DNA of 34,556 nt from Scleroderma bovista. Its lineage: Eukaryota; Basidiomycota; Agaricomycetes; Boletales; Sclerodermataceae. Under the pieces are notes generated by a model. That model worked only from the letters and a program-made list of their open reading frames with translations. It searched no databases and was not told where the DNA came from. This document shows positions 1-9,855 of the stretch, piece after piece (the first letter of the stretch is position 1; each line of letters opens with the position of its first letter). The position numbers and the translations under genes were made by a program. Where the stretch lies: contig JAYMGJ010000516.1 of NCBI GenBank assembly GCA_037178675.1, positions 1 to 34,556 of the forward strand. The letters are read 5' to 3'.

Positions 1-779
1 TTCTGTCTCGGATCAATTCCCCTATTAATCCCAGATCTTCCCCATTGTTGTCCCATCAAGTTCCTGATGGTACACAGCCTCCCATCAAACTTCTTAGGCT
101 GTGCATCAATGACTCCCTTCTGCTGTGCAGTGACTCATCCCTTGCTTACTGATGCTCTCTTGTCATCAGTATTACTCTATCCCTTTCGCATTTTTGGTAT
201 ATTACTCAGCTGATGACTCACTCCCTTACCAATCAATCTTGTCATGCAGCTTACTCATTCCTTTACTCAGCAGCTTATTCATGCTCCCTATGCTTACTCA
301 TTCATGCTTATGCCTTGCTTACTGATCACCTACAAACTCCTTACAAAGCTCTTACCAATCCCTTACCAATCCTTGACAAATTCTGCTTACTCCCTTCTCT
401 TTTTGTACTTTAATGCTGTGCCCCCCCATGTATTTAAACCCCTGGGCTCAGCCCAGTGGGAGAGAGCCCAAAATAGCACGAAATTATCCCTCCATCATAC
501 TCTCCCAATCAGTATCCCTCCAGTCCTTGAGTCCTTGTAGGCTTCAGTGAAGGTCTAAAGGCTCAATATCTTCAAGTTTATTCAAGTTATTCAAGATCTA
601 TCCTTCTTACTAGGCTCAAGCGGAGTCTAGGCTTCATTCTAGTCAATCTTCCTTGCCTCTGGACATCTGAGGCATCCCTGTTCCCTTGCTGCACTATTCT
701 CTCTGTGTAGCACCCCCTTCCCAACCAACTCCTGTCTGGATTCCATGTAGGAAAACCACCACTCTTTCTTTGTCTATTG
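1..779 (+). mobile_element. Left LTR-like block of a retroelement (truncated by window edge)
   Basis: The stretch aligns by eye with 4316-5393. Shared landmarks in the same order are cggatcaattc near both starts, a run ending cttactgatc(a/g)cctac followed by repeated cttaccaat, a TATA box, a taggct(c/g)aagcg(g/c)agtctag motif, and a final aggaa(a/g)accaccactc before ttggtgttg. This order of U3-like pyrimidine-rich DNA, TATA box and downstream leader is what an LTR looks like. The two blocks are strongly diverged and differ in length (the right one has extra sequence), so this is an old element, or two related elements side by side. The true left end lies outside the window, so terminal TG/CA and target-site duplication cannot be tested here. 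Confidence 0.55.
431..438 (+). promoter_or_regulatory. TATA box in left LTR-like block
   Basis: TATTTAAA lies in the left LTR-like block at the same relative place as TATATAAAG at 4878 in the right block. That agreement makes it a likely Pol II core promoter of the retroelement. Confidence 0.5.
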
Positions 780-907
780 GTGTTGTGTTTTGGTTGTTGT
801 TTCAACCTAAACCCTCACTTTGACTCACAACGGATCAGACCGTCAGTATATCAAAGGGGGCCTTTCACCTGGACATTCCTTTGTCCTCTCCTACCCCACC
901 TATGGCC

Positions 908-914
908 TATAAAA
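908..914 (+). promoter_or_regulatory. TATAAAA motif 31 bp upstream of the gag-like ATG
   Basis: TATAAAA ends 30 bases before the first in-frame ATG at 945. It could give a very short leader for the gag-like ORF. Its position inside the open frame means it may also be a chance match. Confidence 0.25.
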
Positions 915-944
915 CCCCAAGCCCAAAAGCACGGTGATGCACCA

Positions 945-2276
945 ATGCTCTCTGCTCAGACCTCCACCTCTAAGACGGATGGTAAATGCCCCTATTCACC
1001 TTCCCCCCACCCAGACACTGACGAGAATCCCAGTGAATGGCAGGAAGTATCACATAAGCGTAAGAACCCACGCTGTGTAGAACCCTCAGCCCCCACTAGT
1101 GTACCCTTGCCCATGTCCACCCCTACTGCACAGGCAGCTCCTGCTCCTGCCACCAAAACGGTGCCCGCCCCCATCACTGCCCTACCCAGCATCCCAATTA
1201 CCACCACTGCCCCAGCACCACTCCCTCCCAATCCCTCCTCGTATGCAGCTGCAGCAGCTGTCCCTCTGCCTCCCCAGAATGACTACACCTTCCCACCTGA
1301 CCTTGAAGTCACCCCTACCCCCCAAGGCGGATTCCCCGTGCCCCAAATTGGTGCCTCTGTGTGGAAAAACTTGAGACAATCAATCAAGTCATCATGGATG
1401 GTCAAACAAGGCCCCAAAGTCTGGGTACGTCTGTGGAGGGCTAAGTACGAAGAGGACCATCAGCCCAACCTAGCCAGAATTAAAGTGCTCTTTGAGAAGA
1501 TCACGTGCCCAGAGGTAGCTGCTGCGATCCGAGTTAGTGCGCCCGTTGCCGCTGAACACCTCAAAGAAAAACTTCCTCCACCCTGGCACTTCTTAGTGTC
1601 GAACATCCCCCAGAACCTTGCAGACTTCCTTGGCCGGCAGGTTGTTGTCTCTACCCCGGAGACCACTTGCTTCTTCTCACCCTTTGACCCCCCCCTCCAA
1701 ACCTACATCTGCATGTTGGAGAACTTCACCCTACCCTGCACAGCTGAGGCTAACACTATCGTGGCAGACCTCATCAAAAGCACCCTCCTTGGCAACCACG
1801 ATACCATCTCCTTTGTCAAAGAGAGGTTGATACACCCCATTCCTGGTGCAGCTGAAAGAGCTGACCACTCCATTTACGCCCAGGGCTTCAACATTGCAGT
1901 CTCGTCTGCAAAGAAGAAAACATTATGGAATGTATACTGTCGCAGCCCCCCTGAGCTGTCACTCTATGACTTTCTCTCATGCGCAAATATTGTACGCTCC
2001 ACTGAATTCATATCAGAGGACTACGGAAGAGGTACTGCATGCACAGGAGATAAACAGTTTGTCTGCTTTGGATGCAAATCCCTCAACCACCCTGCAGGCC
2101 TATGCCCCTTCACTGAACTACCTGGCTGGTTTGGCCCGACTGCGAAATCAACTGACCCCGATGAGCGAGACATGGTAGAGAGGGATCATGGATCCCTGAA
2201 CAAGCACGGTCAACAGAGCCCTGCACAAGGACACCCCAACAAGAGAGGCTCTGTTAGAGGAAGAGGTCATCAATGA
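945..2276 (+). CDS. Gag-like / ORF1-like retroelement protein with CCHC zinc knuckle
   Basis: A 443-residue ORF. The frame is open from about 777, but 945 is its first ATG. Residues 1-130 are Pro/Ala/Thr-rich and probably disordered. Residues 140-360 form a mixed alpha/beta region without a motif I can name. A CX2CX4HX4C zinc knuckle (C374, C377, H382, C387; CFGCKSLNHPAGLC) is followed by a PFTELPGWFGP segment and a basic, Gly/Arg-rich tail ending in RGRGHQ. Known of the family: CCHC knuckles of this spacing bind nucleic acid in retroviral and retrotransposon Gag proteins and in ORF1 of some LINEs. The LTR-like flanks favour an LTR element, but LINE ORF1 is possible. No protease, reverse transcriptase or integrase follows, so the unit looks non-autonomous or pol-deleted. 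The frame itself is intact. Confidence 0.7.
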   Translation: MLSAQTSTSKTDGKCPYSPSPHPDTDENPSEWQEVSHKRKNPRCVEPSAPTSVPLPMSTPTAQAAPAPATKTVPAPITALPSIPITTTAPAPLPPNPSSYAAAAAVPLPPQNDYTFPPDLEVTPTPQGGFPVPQIGASVWKNLRQSIKSSWMVKQGPKVWVRLWRAKYEEDHQPNLARIKVLFEKITCPEVAAAIRVSAPVAAEHLKEKLPPPWHFLVSNIPQNLADFLGRQVVVSTPETTCFFSPFDPPLQTYICMLENFTLPCTAEANTIVADLIKSTLLGNHDTISFVKERLIHPIPGAAERADHSIYAQGFNIAVSSAKKKTLWNVYCRSPPELSLYDFLSCANIVRSTEFISEDYGRGTACTGDKQFVCFGCKSLNHPAGLCPFTELPGWFGPTAKSTDPDERDMVERDHGSLNKHGQQSPAQGHPNKRGSVRGRGHQ

Positions 2277-3491
2277 GAATGGATAACAAATAGATATACT
2301 TGGCGCAACCCTGCCATGTCTAACCCCTCGCCTTCTGTACTTTAGGGCCATAACTCAGCCGCGTATATACCATCTACAGACCAATACCTGTACATATAAG
2401 TCAATGGTCGTCCTTACATACCAATACACTGTATGACACCTTTTGCGGAGCTTTTACCGTGTGCAAGTTTGTGCAAGAGGACTGCCGACTCACCCAGTCA
2501 TCCATGCCTGGGACATGGTACACCAAGCTCTTGGTCAGAAGGGGGCCCAAATATACTAGTATGGGAATCTGCTAAGGACGAACAGCTAGGAAAGCCCCAG
2601 ACCACACTCATCTACCACGATTGGGAACTAATTGACTTTGACGGGCGCAACTGCTCCTCTGGTGAGTCCTAAGTCAAAGTATATAGTCTCACCTTTCCAG
2701 GAGGTAATAACCTGGCCACCTGCCTGGCCAAGCCTGGTCACCAGGTAGGAATTTGGGCTACTAACATCACTGACATCACACAAGACATACACACGTCCGC
2801 AACTACAGGCGGCTCCTCCTTCGTTCCCAACTCTGGAGGGGGTCCAGCTCCGCCTGCAGCCACGACCCCTGATGATGGAATGGGAACCTCCACTAGCAGG
2901 CCCCCGGTCCCCAGACCCAATGATGGATCTGCCCGGGTGTACAGGGAGTGCCCATACTCTCCACACCAAATTGGTGAACCGCAACCAACCCTGCCAACTC
3001 AGCCGACCAGGCTACATGACCCCTCGCCACCCCGTGATCAAGGGGGGAGCCAAACCGGCACGCACATGAGAGCCAGAGACAACCTTGACCCCCATCACTG
3101 CTGTCACGCACCAAACGTGTTTGGTACTGTGGACATGGAGAAAGTTAGCCGATGAAACTAATGTGAAGAACGCACACCCAAGATCTGTTGAAAGATTGTC
3201 CCAACTTGAGGGATACAGACAGCCCTCGCTATCCATATCACGCAAAGTCAAGACTATCCTTATGCGAAGAATGAATACAATCCTCGTCGTAGCCATCTAT
3301 CGCACAAGAATGACTATCCTGATGCAAGAGGTGAATGCCAACGCTGACAGTCATCTATCACACGAGAACCGCCAAGAAGCAGAAGAATCCAATGAATAAT
3401 GACCACTTCAGTATGAGAAAGGAATGCAACCTATTGCAGTCCAACTCCCATACCAGAACAACCAAAGAAGCAGAAGAAACGATTGAGAAAT
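2277..3491 (+). other. Internal region of the retroelement, no recognisable pol
   Basis: This 1.2-kb stretch follows the gag-like stop. It holds only short ORFs: 79 residues from ATG 2433 to 2672, ending near a gtgagtcc that could be a splice donor; a Pro-rich piece at about 2880-3155; and 3085-3399, which carries loosely repeated tat(c/g)gcacaagaatgactatcc-like segments. I could not find reverse transcriptase (YxDD), RNase H or integrase motifs in any frame. It is most likely non-coding or decayed retroelement sequence. Confidence 0.4.
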
Positions 3492-3510
3492 GAAGGAGAA
3501 AAGAGAAGAA
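3492..3510 (+). other. Polypurine tract candidate
   Basis: A run of 19 purines lies downstream of the gag-like region. LTR retroelements use such a tract to prime plus-strand synthesis directly before the 3' LTR. Here the recognisable LTR homology starts only about 750 bp later. Either the LTR is longer than the part I could align, or the tract is fortuitous. Confidence 0.3.
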
Positions 3511-3519
3511 TCATTTTTA

Positions 3520-3544
3520 GCGCCCAAATGTCAAATTTAGGCGC
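3520..3544. repeat. Imperfect inverted repeat next to the polypurine tract
   Basis: gcgcccaaat and atttaggcgc pair at nine of ten positions around a 5-base loop, directly after the purine run at 3492-3510. The gcgcc/aaattt wording recalls mobile-element termini, but no partner end was located. Confidence 0.4.
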
Positions 3545-3616
3545 CCAGTGCTGGCATTCCGATATTTTGAATAGCTCCGCCGTTTTTGAAGCTATCAGGC
3601 ACGTGACTATACCATC

Positions 3617-4114
3617 ATGGAGCCTAGACCATGGTCTATCTGCCTGTCAAGTTCCGACATAAATCTGTTTATTTCCCACAGAGATATTCCACCCGCAATC
3701 CAGACACCCGCTTCATCAGTCACTATGGAGTCCGCATTTTCTCTGGAACGTTTCTCCACTATTGCAGCAGACCTCAACTACGTCTTGCTCTTGGGACAGC
3801 CTCTCCCTGAGCTCCTGTGTACTGCCTGGTACATATCTTCCCAGCCTGCTCCCTCAATCCCTCTTGTTCTCGGTCAGCGTGTTCTCCTCGTCAGTCCTGC
3901 GTCGCGCACATACTTTGGTCGTCTCAAGTCTATCGTTAGACTTGAAAATTCATACCTGGTTGTCTCTGTGTCTCCTGAGTCCTCTGCATATGGTCCTTTC
4001 ATCCCAGAGTCCTGTCACATCCATCTCCCTCCATCATTCATCTCGCTTCCCTGGACACGTCGAATCCGCTACTCACGTTTCACTTCGCTGCTATCCCGTA
4101 ACAAACATGAATGA
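3617..4114 (+). CDS. Hypothetical protein inside the retroelement, 165 aa
   Basis: The ORF starts with ATG at 3617 in a reasonable fungal context (accATCATGG) and ends at TGA 4112-4114. It has no family I recognise. Residues 45-75 and 85-120 are rich in Leu/Val/Ile and look like beta strands of a small globular domain. The C-terminus is basic (RRIRYSRFTSLLSRNKHE). There are no membrane helices, signal peptide or metal-binding clusters. It lies between the purine tract at 3492 and the aligned part of the right LTR-like block, so it may be an accessory ORF of the element or a chance frame in a pyrimidine-rich region. Confidence 0.3.
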   Translation: MEPRPWSICLSSSDINLFISHRDIPPAIQTPASSVTMESAFSLERFSTIAADLNYVLLLGQPLPELLCTAWYISSQPAPSIPLVLGQRVLLVSPASRTYFGRLKSIVRLENSYLVVSVSPESSAYGPFIPESCHIHLPPSFISLPWTRRIRYSRFTSLLSRNKHE

Positions 4115-4877
4115 AACAGTGCTCTAGAACCCTTCTTAGGAGCCCTTATAGAGTACAGAACCTTCCCCTTACTGCTCAAGGGAAGACTGCACTTCAGGAG
4201 CACCAATTTTCGCGTTTTTGTCCTACAGAAGCTCAACCCAAGGGATTTGTGACACTCTGTGACCAGCTGTGACTCTACTTGTCATTCCAGGCCCCCTGAC
4301 ACTGCTCTTTTGGTCGGATCAATTCTCTTATTATCCCCCAGCCACTCCCATCAGTGGCACTGCTTCAGAAGCTCATCTCCAGATCTAAAGTTCAATGAAT
4401 CACAGGTTGTGCTTCCCTTCTGTCTGAGTCACACAGAGTCACTCTGGCTCACTCTGACTCACTCTGCTGCGCATTATTCATCCCCTCTTGGCATTACTAA
4501 TCCCCATTACTCCCCTTACCAATCACTTACCAATCATCCTTCAAATCATGCTTATCATGCTGCTTATCAATTCATGACTCATGCCCCTATGATTCATATG
4601 CATTATGTCATCGCATATGCTCATTTAGCTTCGATCTACTCATCCCCTGCTTTCCCCCCCTCTCTTTTGGGCCCCATGCAATGATTTTTCCATGTTCTTG
4701 GTTATGCACCCCTTTTTACCTATGTTTCTGCTCATTCCCTTGGCTCAGCAGCTTGTTTAGGCTTTCCCCATCGATGACTCAGCCTGATTACACTGCTTAC
4801 TGATCGCCTACTAATTTCTTACCAATCTCTTACCAAGCACTTAGTCATTTGTGCTTACAGGGCCACAGCCCCTCCTG

Positions 4878-4886
4878 TATATAAAG
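4878..4886 (+). promoter_or_regulatory. TATA box in right LTR-like block
   Basis: TATATAAAG is a near-consensus Pol II TATA box. It is positioned like TATTTAAA at 431 in the left block and could drive the downstream gene at 5422-7137. Confidence 0.55.
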
Positions 4887-4926
4887 CAGCAGCCAAAGGC
4901 TGCAAGGAAGTGTCTGCTTCCCCCTC

Positions 4927-4932
4927 AATAAA
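4927..4932 (+). terminator. AATAAA polyadenylation signal of the LTR-like block
   Basis: AATAAA lies 41 bases after the TATA box, the close spacing seen where LTR transcription start and polyadenylation overlap. Confidence 0.4.
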
Positions 4933-5421
4933 GCGACCACATTCACTCTCACTCTCTGTCTATAAGCTCCCTCTCTGTCTTTGGACTTGTAGGTCACTCA
5001 GTGCTGGCCTAAAGCTCCACTATTGTTGTTTGTCAGATATATCTTGTATCTGATCAGTTCTCTAGGCTGAAGCGCAGTCTAGCATCTCTGTCCACTCTAT
5101 CCCATCATTCTCCATCGCATTCTTGAAGCAGGAACTGTCCCCTTGCTTCCCTGTTGTCCCATCACTGCTGTTACCCCCCTATTGTCAATCCATCACCACT
5201 GCTCAATCCCAGGACTCTTCCTAACCACTGTGGTAGGCTGAAGAGGAGTCAATACCATCCCCAGTCGCATCTATTCCCCATCAGAAGCCCTTCCCTTCCC
5301 TCCTGCACCTTGCCTGAAGGCATGCAGCACCTTCCCCTGAGGAGATCATATACCAGATACGCAAAGGAAGACCACCACTCGCATATTGCTGTCATTTGGT
5401 GTTGGTTGTTGGTTGTTCTGA

Positions 5422-7137
5422 CCTCTTCCCTCACTTAGGCACACACCGGGCAATGCCAGGCCGACAGTGGGGCCTTCTGCTGGCAGCAAACGCAGACACC
5501 CCTCTGTTTCTGACGATGAACTTGAACCAATTTCTGCCAGCCTTGCTCCAAGGAATGGTGACAACAGTCCTTCTGTCGTTGGATCCACGACCCTCACCTC
5601 TACATCTGAATCCATGACACTTCAGCCTTCTCGTATGCACCAGCTGAAGAGAATTGCATGGAAGATGGCTGACAACAGCAGCGTTCCTCTTGAAAAGTTG
5701 AACCAATTCATTGAGGTACGTTTCCCTACTATACACGTCAATCGTTCTAATTACTCATCATGCAGCTCGGTGACATATTTCTAATGTTGATAGACATTAA
5801 AACATCTTTACTTAGATTGGCCGTTCTGGATACTGAGACCAAAGCTACTGCCGCCAAAAACCTTATTAACTCAAAGGACTTTGCGGTGTGTGGTTCATAT
5901 TATTAAACTACATTCAAGCTCATTCCCATAATGCCAGGCTTCCCTCAAAAGTTGACTTTTTGCTTGTCTGCTGTCACCCAACCTCATGGCATATCTAACT
6001 GATGCTAACACTCACATCATGGTGCGACACTTCCGACTCGAGCCTACTTTTACTCACGTAATTACAGGATTTTATTCAGAAACATATGGATGTGTTCAAG
6101 GTCACAGCGGTCATGTTCAAGGATCCAGAAGTTCACGTGCTTTTGACAAAAACGGTTACAAGGATGTTGACGACCATCTGTGGCCAGATCAAGAGTGGAG
6201 TAAGTACATACAACAATACTTCAATCACACTAATTTGCATTTAAGTTGGTCAAGTCGCTTTACCGTCACTCAAGTATCATGGATGTGCTTCAGATCCTTT
6301 CTCGTGCAGGCGGTGGTCACATTGATGTCAATGCTTCACACTGGCATCACACTGCTTTCTTAGTAAGTCCACAATCATTGCTATTGTTTTTTTTACTGAC
6401 AGTGACCATACTAGTGTACCTGCCTCCAAATCTTTATTATGAATCTCGGCAACTTTCAAGAACATGCCCTCGCAGACCTTTATTCCCCTGCCATCATCCC
6501 ATTCATGCGTCCTAGTCTTTGTGAATATGTTTCAGAACAGCTTGACATTGACATTGAAGAGGAGAGGAATGCCTTGAATGGTGCTCATGCTGACGAGGAG
6601 CCTGACTCTCAAGATGTGCCGGTTGCAGGCGAGGATGATCATGAAATGTCTGATGAAGAGCTGGATGTGGAGGGTATTCCTGATGATGATTATTCCGGTC
6701 AGGTCAACGATGATGCTGCATTTCAGGACGAGGATTTGGATGCGGAGGGGGGGAATGATGAGGGTGAGGATGCGGAATTTCTTGAGGAACACCCCAAGAA
6801 GGTGAAGAAGGAGTCACCCACAAATTTCCGCGCCAAAGACTACTGGAAATTTACTGACACTTGTCTTGACACTATCTGGAGGAATGCCCATATGAAGTCA
6901 CAGAACAAGGAGGAATATCAGACCATTAACGCAAGGTAAGTTGTTGTCTACATTTGTTATACAAAGCTAACTTTCTACAGCGTGTTTGTCAAATATCTTC
7001 AAGCAGATCTGTATGATTACCCTGGTCGCAAGAGACTTCTCAAGTTGCTCAAGTTGAATGTTGTGGATGTTATTGCTGCCCCTCACACCAGTAGCATACC
7101 TTGGCAGAACACTATCCAACAGGGATTAATCTGGTGA
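5422..7137 (+). pseudogene. Seven-exon gene of unknown function, broken by one in-frame TGA
   Basis: Exons: from about 5422 (start unclear; first in-frame ATG 5614) to 5715, 5766-5885, 5938-6021, 6068-6199, 6246-6362, 6415-6935 and 6981-7137 (stop TGA). All introns are GT..AG, 45-52 nt, and the joins keep one frame. Exon 3 has TGA at 5953-5955 right after ASLKS; the frame is otherwise open. Conserved-looking pieces are SKRRHPSVSDDE in exon 1, LSPNLMAYLTDANTHIM in exon 3, DFIQKHMDVFKV in exon 4, RAGGGHIDVNASHWH in exon 5, a long acidic stretch at 6589-6780 and a C-terminus WQNTIQQGLIW. I recall similar uncharacterised proteins in mushroom genomes but know no function. No transmembrane or catalytic motif is evident. 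It sits directly behind the right LTR-like block and may be transcribed from it. Confidence 0.65.
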
Positions 7138-7739
7138 ATGCTACACCTTTTCAAACAATCTGTCGCACCATCTCTCTCGCATCTTCTCGCATCTTAATCA
7201 TTGCTCATTAGTCGTAGATAGTACTTGTGTTATGCCCTGCTTCAATGACAGTGACCTTGTTTGCTTTTTGTCTGTACACCTGTGTTGTAAACTAAACCTC
7301 AAGGAGACATCCTCCTGGTGATACACCCATGGCATATGATCAATGACATCGAGCTAATGTACCTTCAACAATGTCGAACAGACATAGTACATTGACACAC
7401 CCATGATAATACCACGACACACCCATGACAATGACACCACGATGCAAACTAACTATCTACAGGTGATATCACTGTTACTAGCTCCTGGGACACTGAATAG
7501 ATGTCCCAGTCTGCATGAAAAATCTTGTACATTGCTAGACACGGAATCCGAACCACGTTTACATACGCAAAACGTCACTGAGAGCCTAGGGAAACCACAT
7601 TAGGTGATGGCACTATGTTCGACTCCAATAATATAAGGCCCACCAATGTGGAAAGATACACCACCGACCAAACTGTGCTGTCAGCTGACATCTGCCACTG
7701 TTGACATAATTTCTATATCTTCGGCAACTGGCTGTGTAC
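7138..7739. other. Spacer without a supported gene
   Basis: The only structure noted is a cluster of acacccatg words at about 7320-7430 (gatacacccatg, gacacacccatga and similar). The small ORFs here show no family resemblance. Confidence 0.5.
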
Positions 7740-9055
7740 CTATATACATAGAGCACATCCAAGATCCAAGCCAAATGCTATTGCTACACATCTGTGCATG
7801 TGGCTTGTCTGGAAGGCCACACTCATGGTAAGCAGTACATACAACATACAAATAAGATGCTATTGCTACACCTTTGTGCATCTGGCCTTCCTGGAAGGCC
7901 ATACTCATGGTTAGCATCACATCCAACATCTAAGCCAAATGCTATTGCTACACCTTTGTGCATGTGGCCTTCCAGGAAGGCCACACTCATGGTAAGCAGC
8001 ACATCCAACATACAAATAAAATGCTATTGTTACACCTCTGTGCATGTGGCCTTCCTGGAAGGCCACACTCATGGTAAGCAGCACATCCAACATACAAATA
8101 AGATTCTATTGCTACACCTCTGTGCATGTGGCCTTCCAGGAAGGCCACACTCATGGTAAGCATCACATCCAACATCCAAGCCAAATGCTATTGCTACACC
8201 TGTGTGCATGTGGCCTTCCTGGAAGGCCACACTCATGGTAAGCAGCATGTCCAACATACAAAGAAGATTCTATTGCTACACCTCTGTGCATGTGGCCTTC
8301 CTGGAAGGCCACACTCATGGTAAGCAGCATGTCCAACATACAAAGAAGATTCTATTGCTACACCTCTGTGCATGTGGCCTTCCTGGAAGGCCATACTCAT
8401 GGCTAGCATCACATCCAACATCCAAATCAGATGCTATTGCTACACCTGTGTACATGTGGCCTTCCTGGAAGGCCACACTCATGGTAAGCAGCACATACAA
8501 CATACAGATAAGATGCTACTGCTACACCTTTGTGCATCTGGCCTTCCTGGAAGGCCATACTCATGGTTAGCATCACATCCAACATCTAAGCCAAATGCTA
8601 TTGCTACACCTCTGTGCATGTGGCCTTCCAGGAAGGCCATATGTTAAGTATCACATCCAACATCAAAGCCAAATGCTATTGCTACACCTGTGTGCATGTG
8701 GCCTTCCACAAAGGCCACACTCATGGTAAGCAGCACATCCAACATACAAATAAAATGCTATTGCTACACCTCTGTGCATGTGGCCTTCCTGGAAGGCCAC
8801 ACTCATGATAAGCAGCACATACAACATACAAATAAGATGCTATTGCTACACCTTTGTGTATCTGGCCTTCCTGGAAGGCCATACTCATGGTTAGCATCAC
8901 ATCCAACATCTAAGCCAAATGCTATTGCTACACCTCTGTACATGTGGCCTTCCTGGAAGGCCACACTCATGGTAAGCAACACATCCAACATCCAAGCCAA
9001 ATGCTATTACTACACCTCTGTGCATGTGGCCTTCCTGGAAGGCCACATTCTACAA
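7740..9055. repeat. Minisatellite of about sixteen 82-bp units, each with a palindromic core
   Basis: Units repeat every 82 bp (occasionally 76-82) and read roughly: gctattgctacacc, tctgtgcat, palindrome, actcatggtaagcag, cacatccaacata, caaataagat. The palindrome has 10-base arms gtggccttcc and ggaaggccac around one central t or a. Some units carry ctggcc..ggccat arms instead, still complementary over nine bases. Unit 12 (about 8698) has acaaa in the centre but keeps 8-base arms. Three groups (units 1-3, 9-11, 13-15) share the order of variants, so larger blocks have been copied. Because 82 is not a multiple of three, the frame rotates every unit and long ORFs on both strands are by-products. 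There is no spacer diversity as in CRISPR. Confidence 0.9.
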
Positions 9056-9105
9056 TCATTGTAACATCATGGAAGGTGCCCTAGCCTGAGCATCAGATAT
9101 GGAAT

Positions 9106-9124
9106 AAACCCTAAATTAGGGTTT
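9106..9124. repeat. Inverted telomere-like motif (CCCTAA / TTAGGG)
   Basis: aaaccctaa, one a, then ttagggttt form a perfect 9-base inverted repeat 50 bp after the last minisatellite unit. Each arm contains a single fungal telomere hexamer. One unit per side is too little to call an interstitial telomere. Confidence 0.6.
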
Positions 9125-9143
9125 CAGTCTGACCTAGATAGTC

Positions 9144-9374
9144 TCATAACAAAAAAGCTTCTGCAGCATCCAGCTGCCACTTGAGGGGCTCACGGCCTTC
9201 TGTACAGATGTGGAATGCATCTTTCAGTTGCTTGCACATGGAGGCAGAGTCGTAGCCATGATTTTTACTGGCTAGTTTGCGTGCAGCTTCAAGATTTTGA
9301 TAAGATCGTGCTTGTTCTGGATTGTGTGGTACCTCCAATGACTTCACCACGGCCATATGCAGTGGGCGCAACAC
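9144..9374 (-). pseudogene. RecQ-like DEAD-box helicase, N-terminal fragment
   Basis: The reverse strand encodes 76 residues (internal ATG at 9356). The end, GREPLKWQLDAAEAFLL, matches the region just before the Walker A motif of fungal RecQ-like helicases (compare HDFQLDAIGHLL in the pseudogene at 14186-15501). A TGA follows directly and the expected P-loop is absent, so the gene is cut off there. The upstream part (about residues 1-55) looks like the helical N-terminal region of the same family. It is a relic with no helicase motifs left and cannot be active. Confidence 0.6.
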
Positions 9375-9855
9375 ACTCTTAGCTTTTGGAAGGTATTACA
9401 GTGTGACAGATGTGACTCGATCCTCTCTAACTACTACGAAAGTCACCAGACGTTCTGGGTGACATACGAGCTGTCAAGACACTCGTTCTGCCTATATTAG
9501 GCAGTCACCGCCAGAACAGGGGGTAACAAGACTACTAGTTGATATGTTGTGAGCACAGCCTTCCATGGCCATATATAGAACATGTCTATTTTATATTATT
9601 TGAAGATGACTGCATGGTCTTACCATACACCTACTATGAAAGTACCTGTATTTCAGATCCTTCTGTCTGTTGATCATGTTGAAAATGTACTTTCCTATTC
9701 CACCATGCACCATACTATGCAAGCTGATAGTCATTGCCTCTGCAAGAGTGATCTACCCCAGGAACTACAATATTTATGTACAGTTATTGGTCAATACAAA
9801 CTTTGCAGTCTTGTCTAACACTGTATCATAGGGGGAGAAATTGATAATGGCCATA

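Larger units (their letters stand above)
4246..5393 (+). mobile_element. Right LTR-like block
   Basis: Homologous to 8-779 in landmark order from cggatcaattctc (4316) to aggaagaccaccactc (5366). It probably starts at tgtgacactctgtgacc near 4246, which has the TG typical of LTRs. It contains TATATAAAG at 4878 and AATAAA at 4927, the promoter and polyadenylation pair expected around the R region. The taggctgaag motif occurs twice (about 5063 and 5232), which makes this block longer than the left one. Divergence between the blocks is high, so the insertion is old or the blocks belong to different members of one family. Confidence 0.55.

Noticed and set aside
992..1666. Minus-strand ORFs opposite the gag-like gene
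   Set aside because: They are shadow frames of a Pro/Ala-rich coding region, with no motif.
7740..9055. CRISPR-like array with palindromic repeats
   Set aside because: The whole 82-bp unit is repeated with no unique spacers, and the surrounding genes have eukaryotic introns.
7646..9064. Many 60-124-codon ORFs on both strands (for example MWPSWKATLMVSS-type repeats)
   Set aside because: They are frame-rotating translations of the 82-bp minisatellite; the unit length is not a multiple of three and no start context or unique sequence supports a gene.
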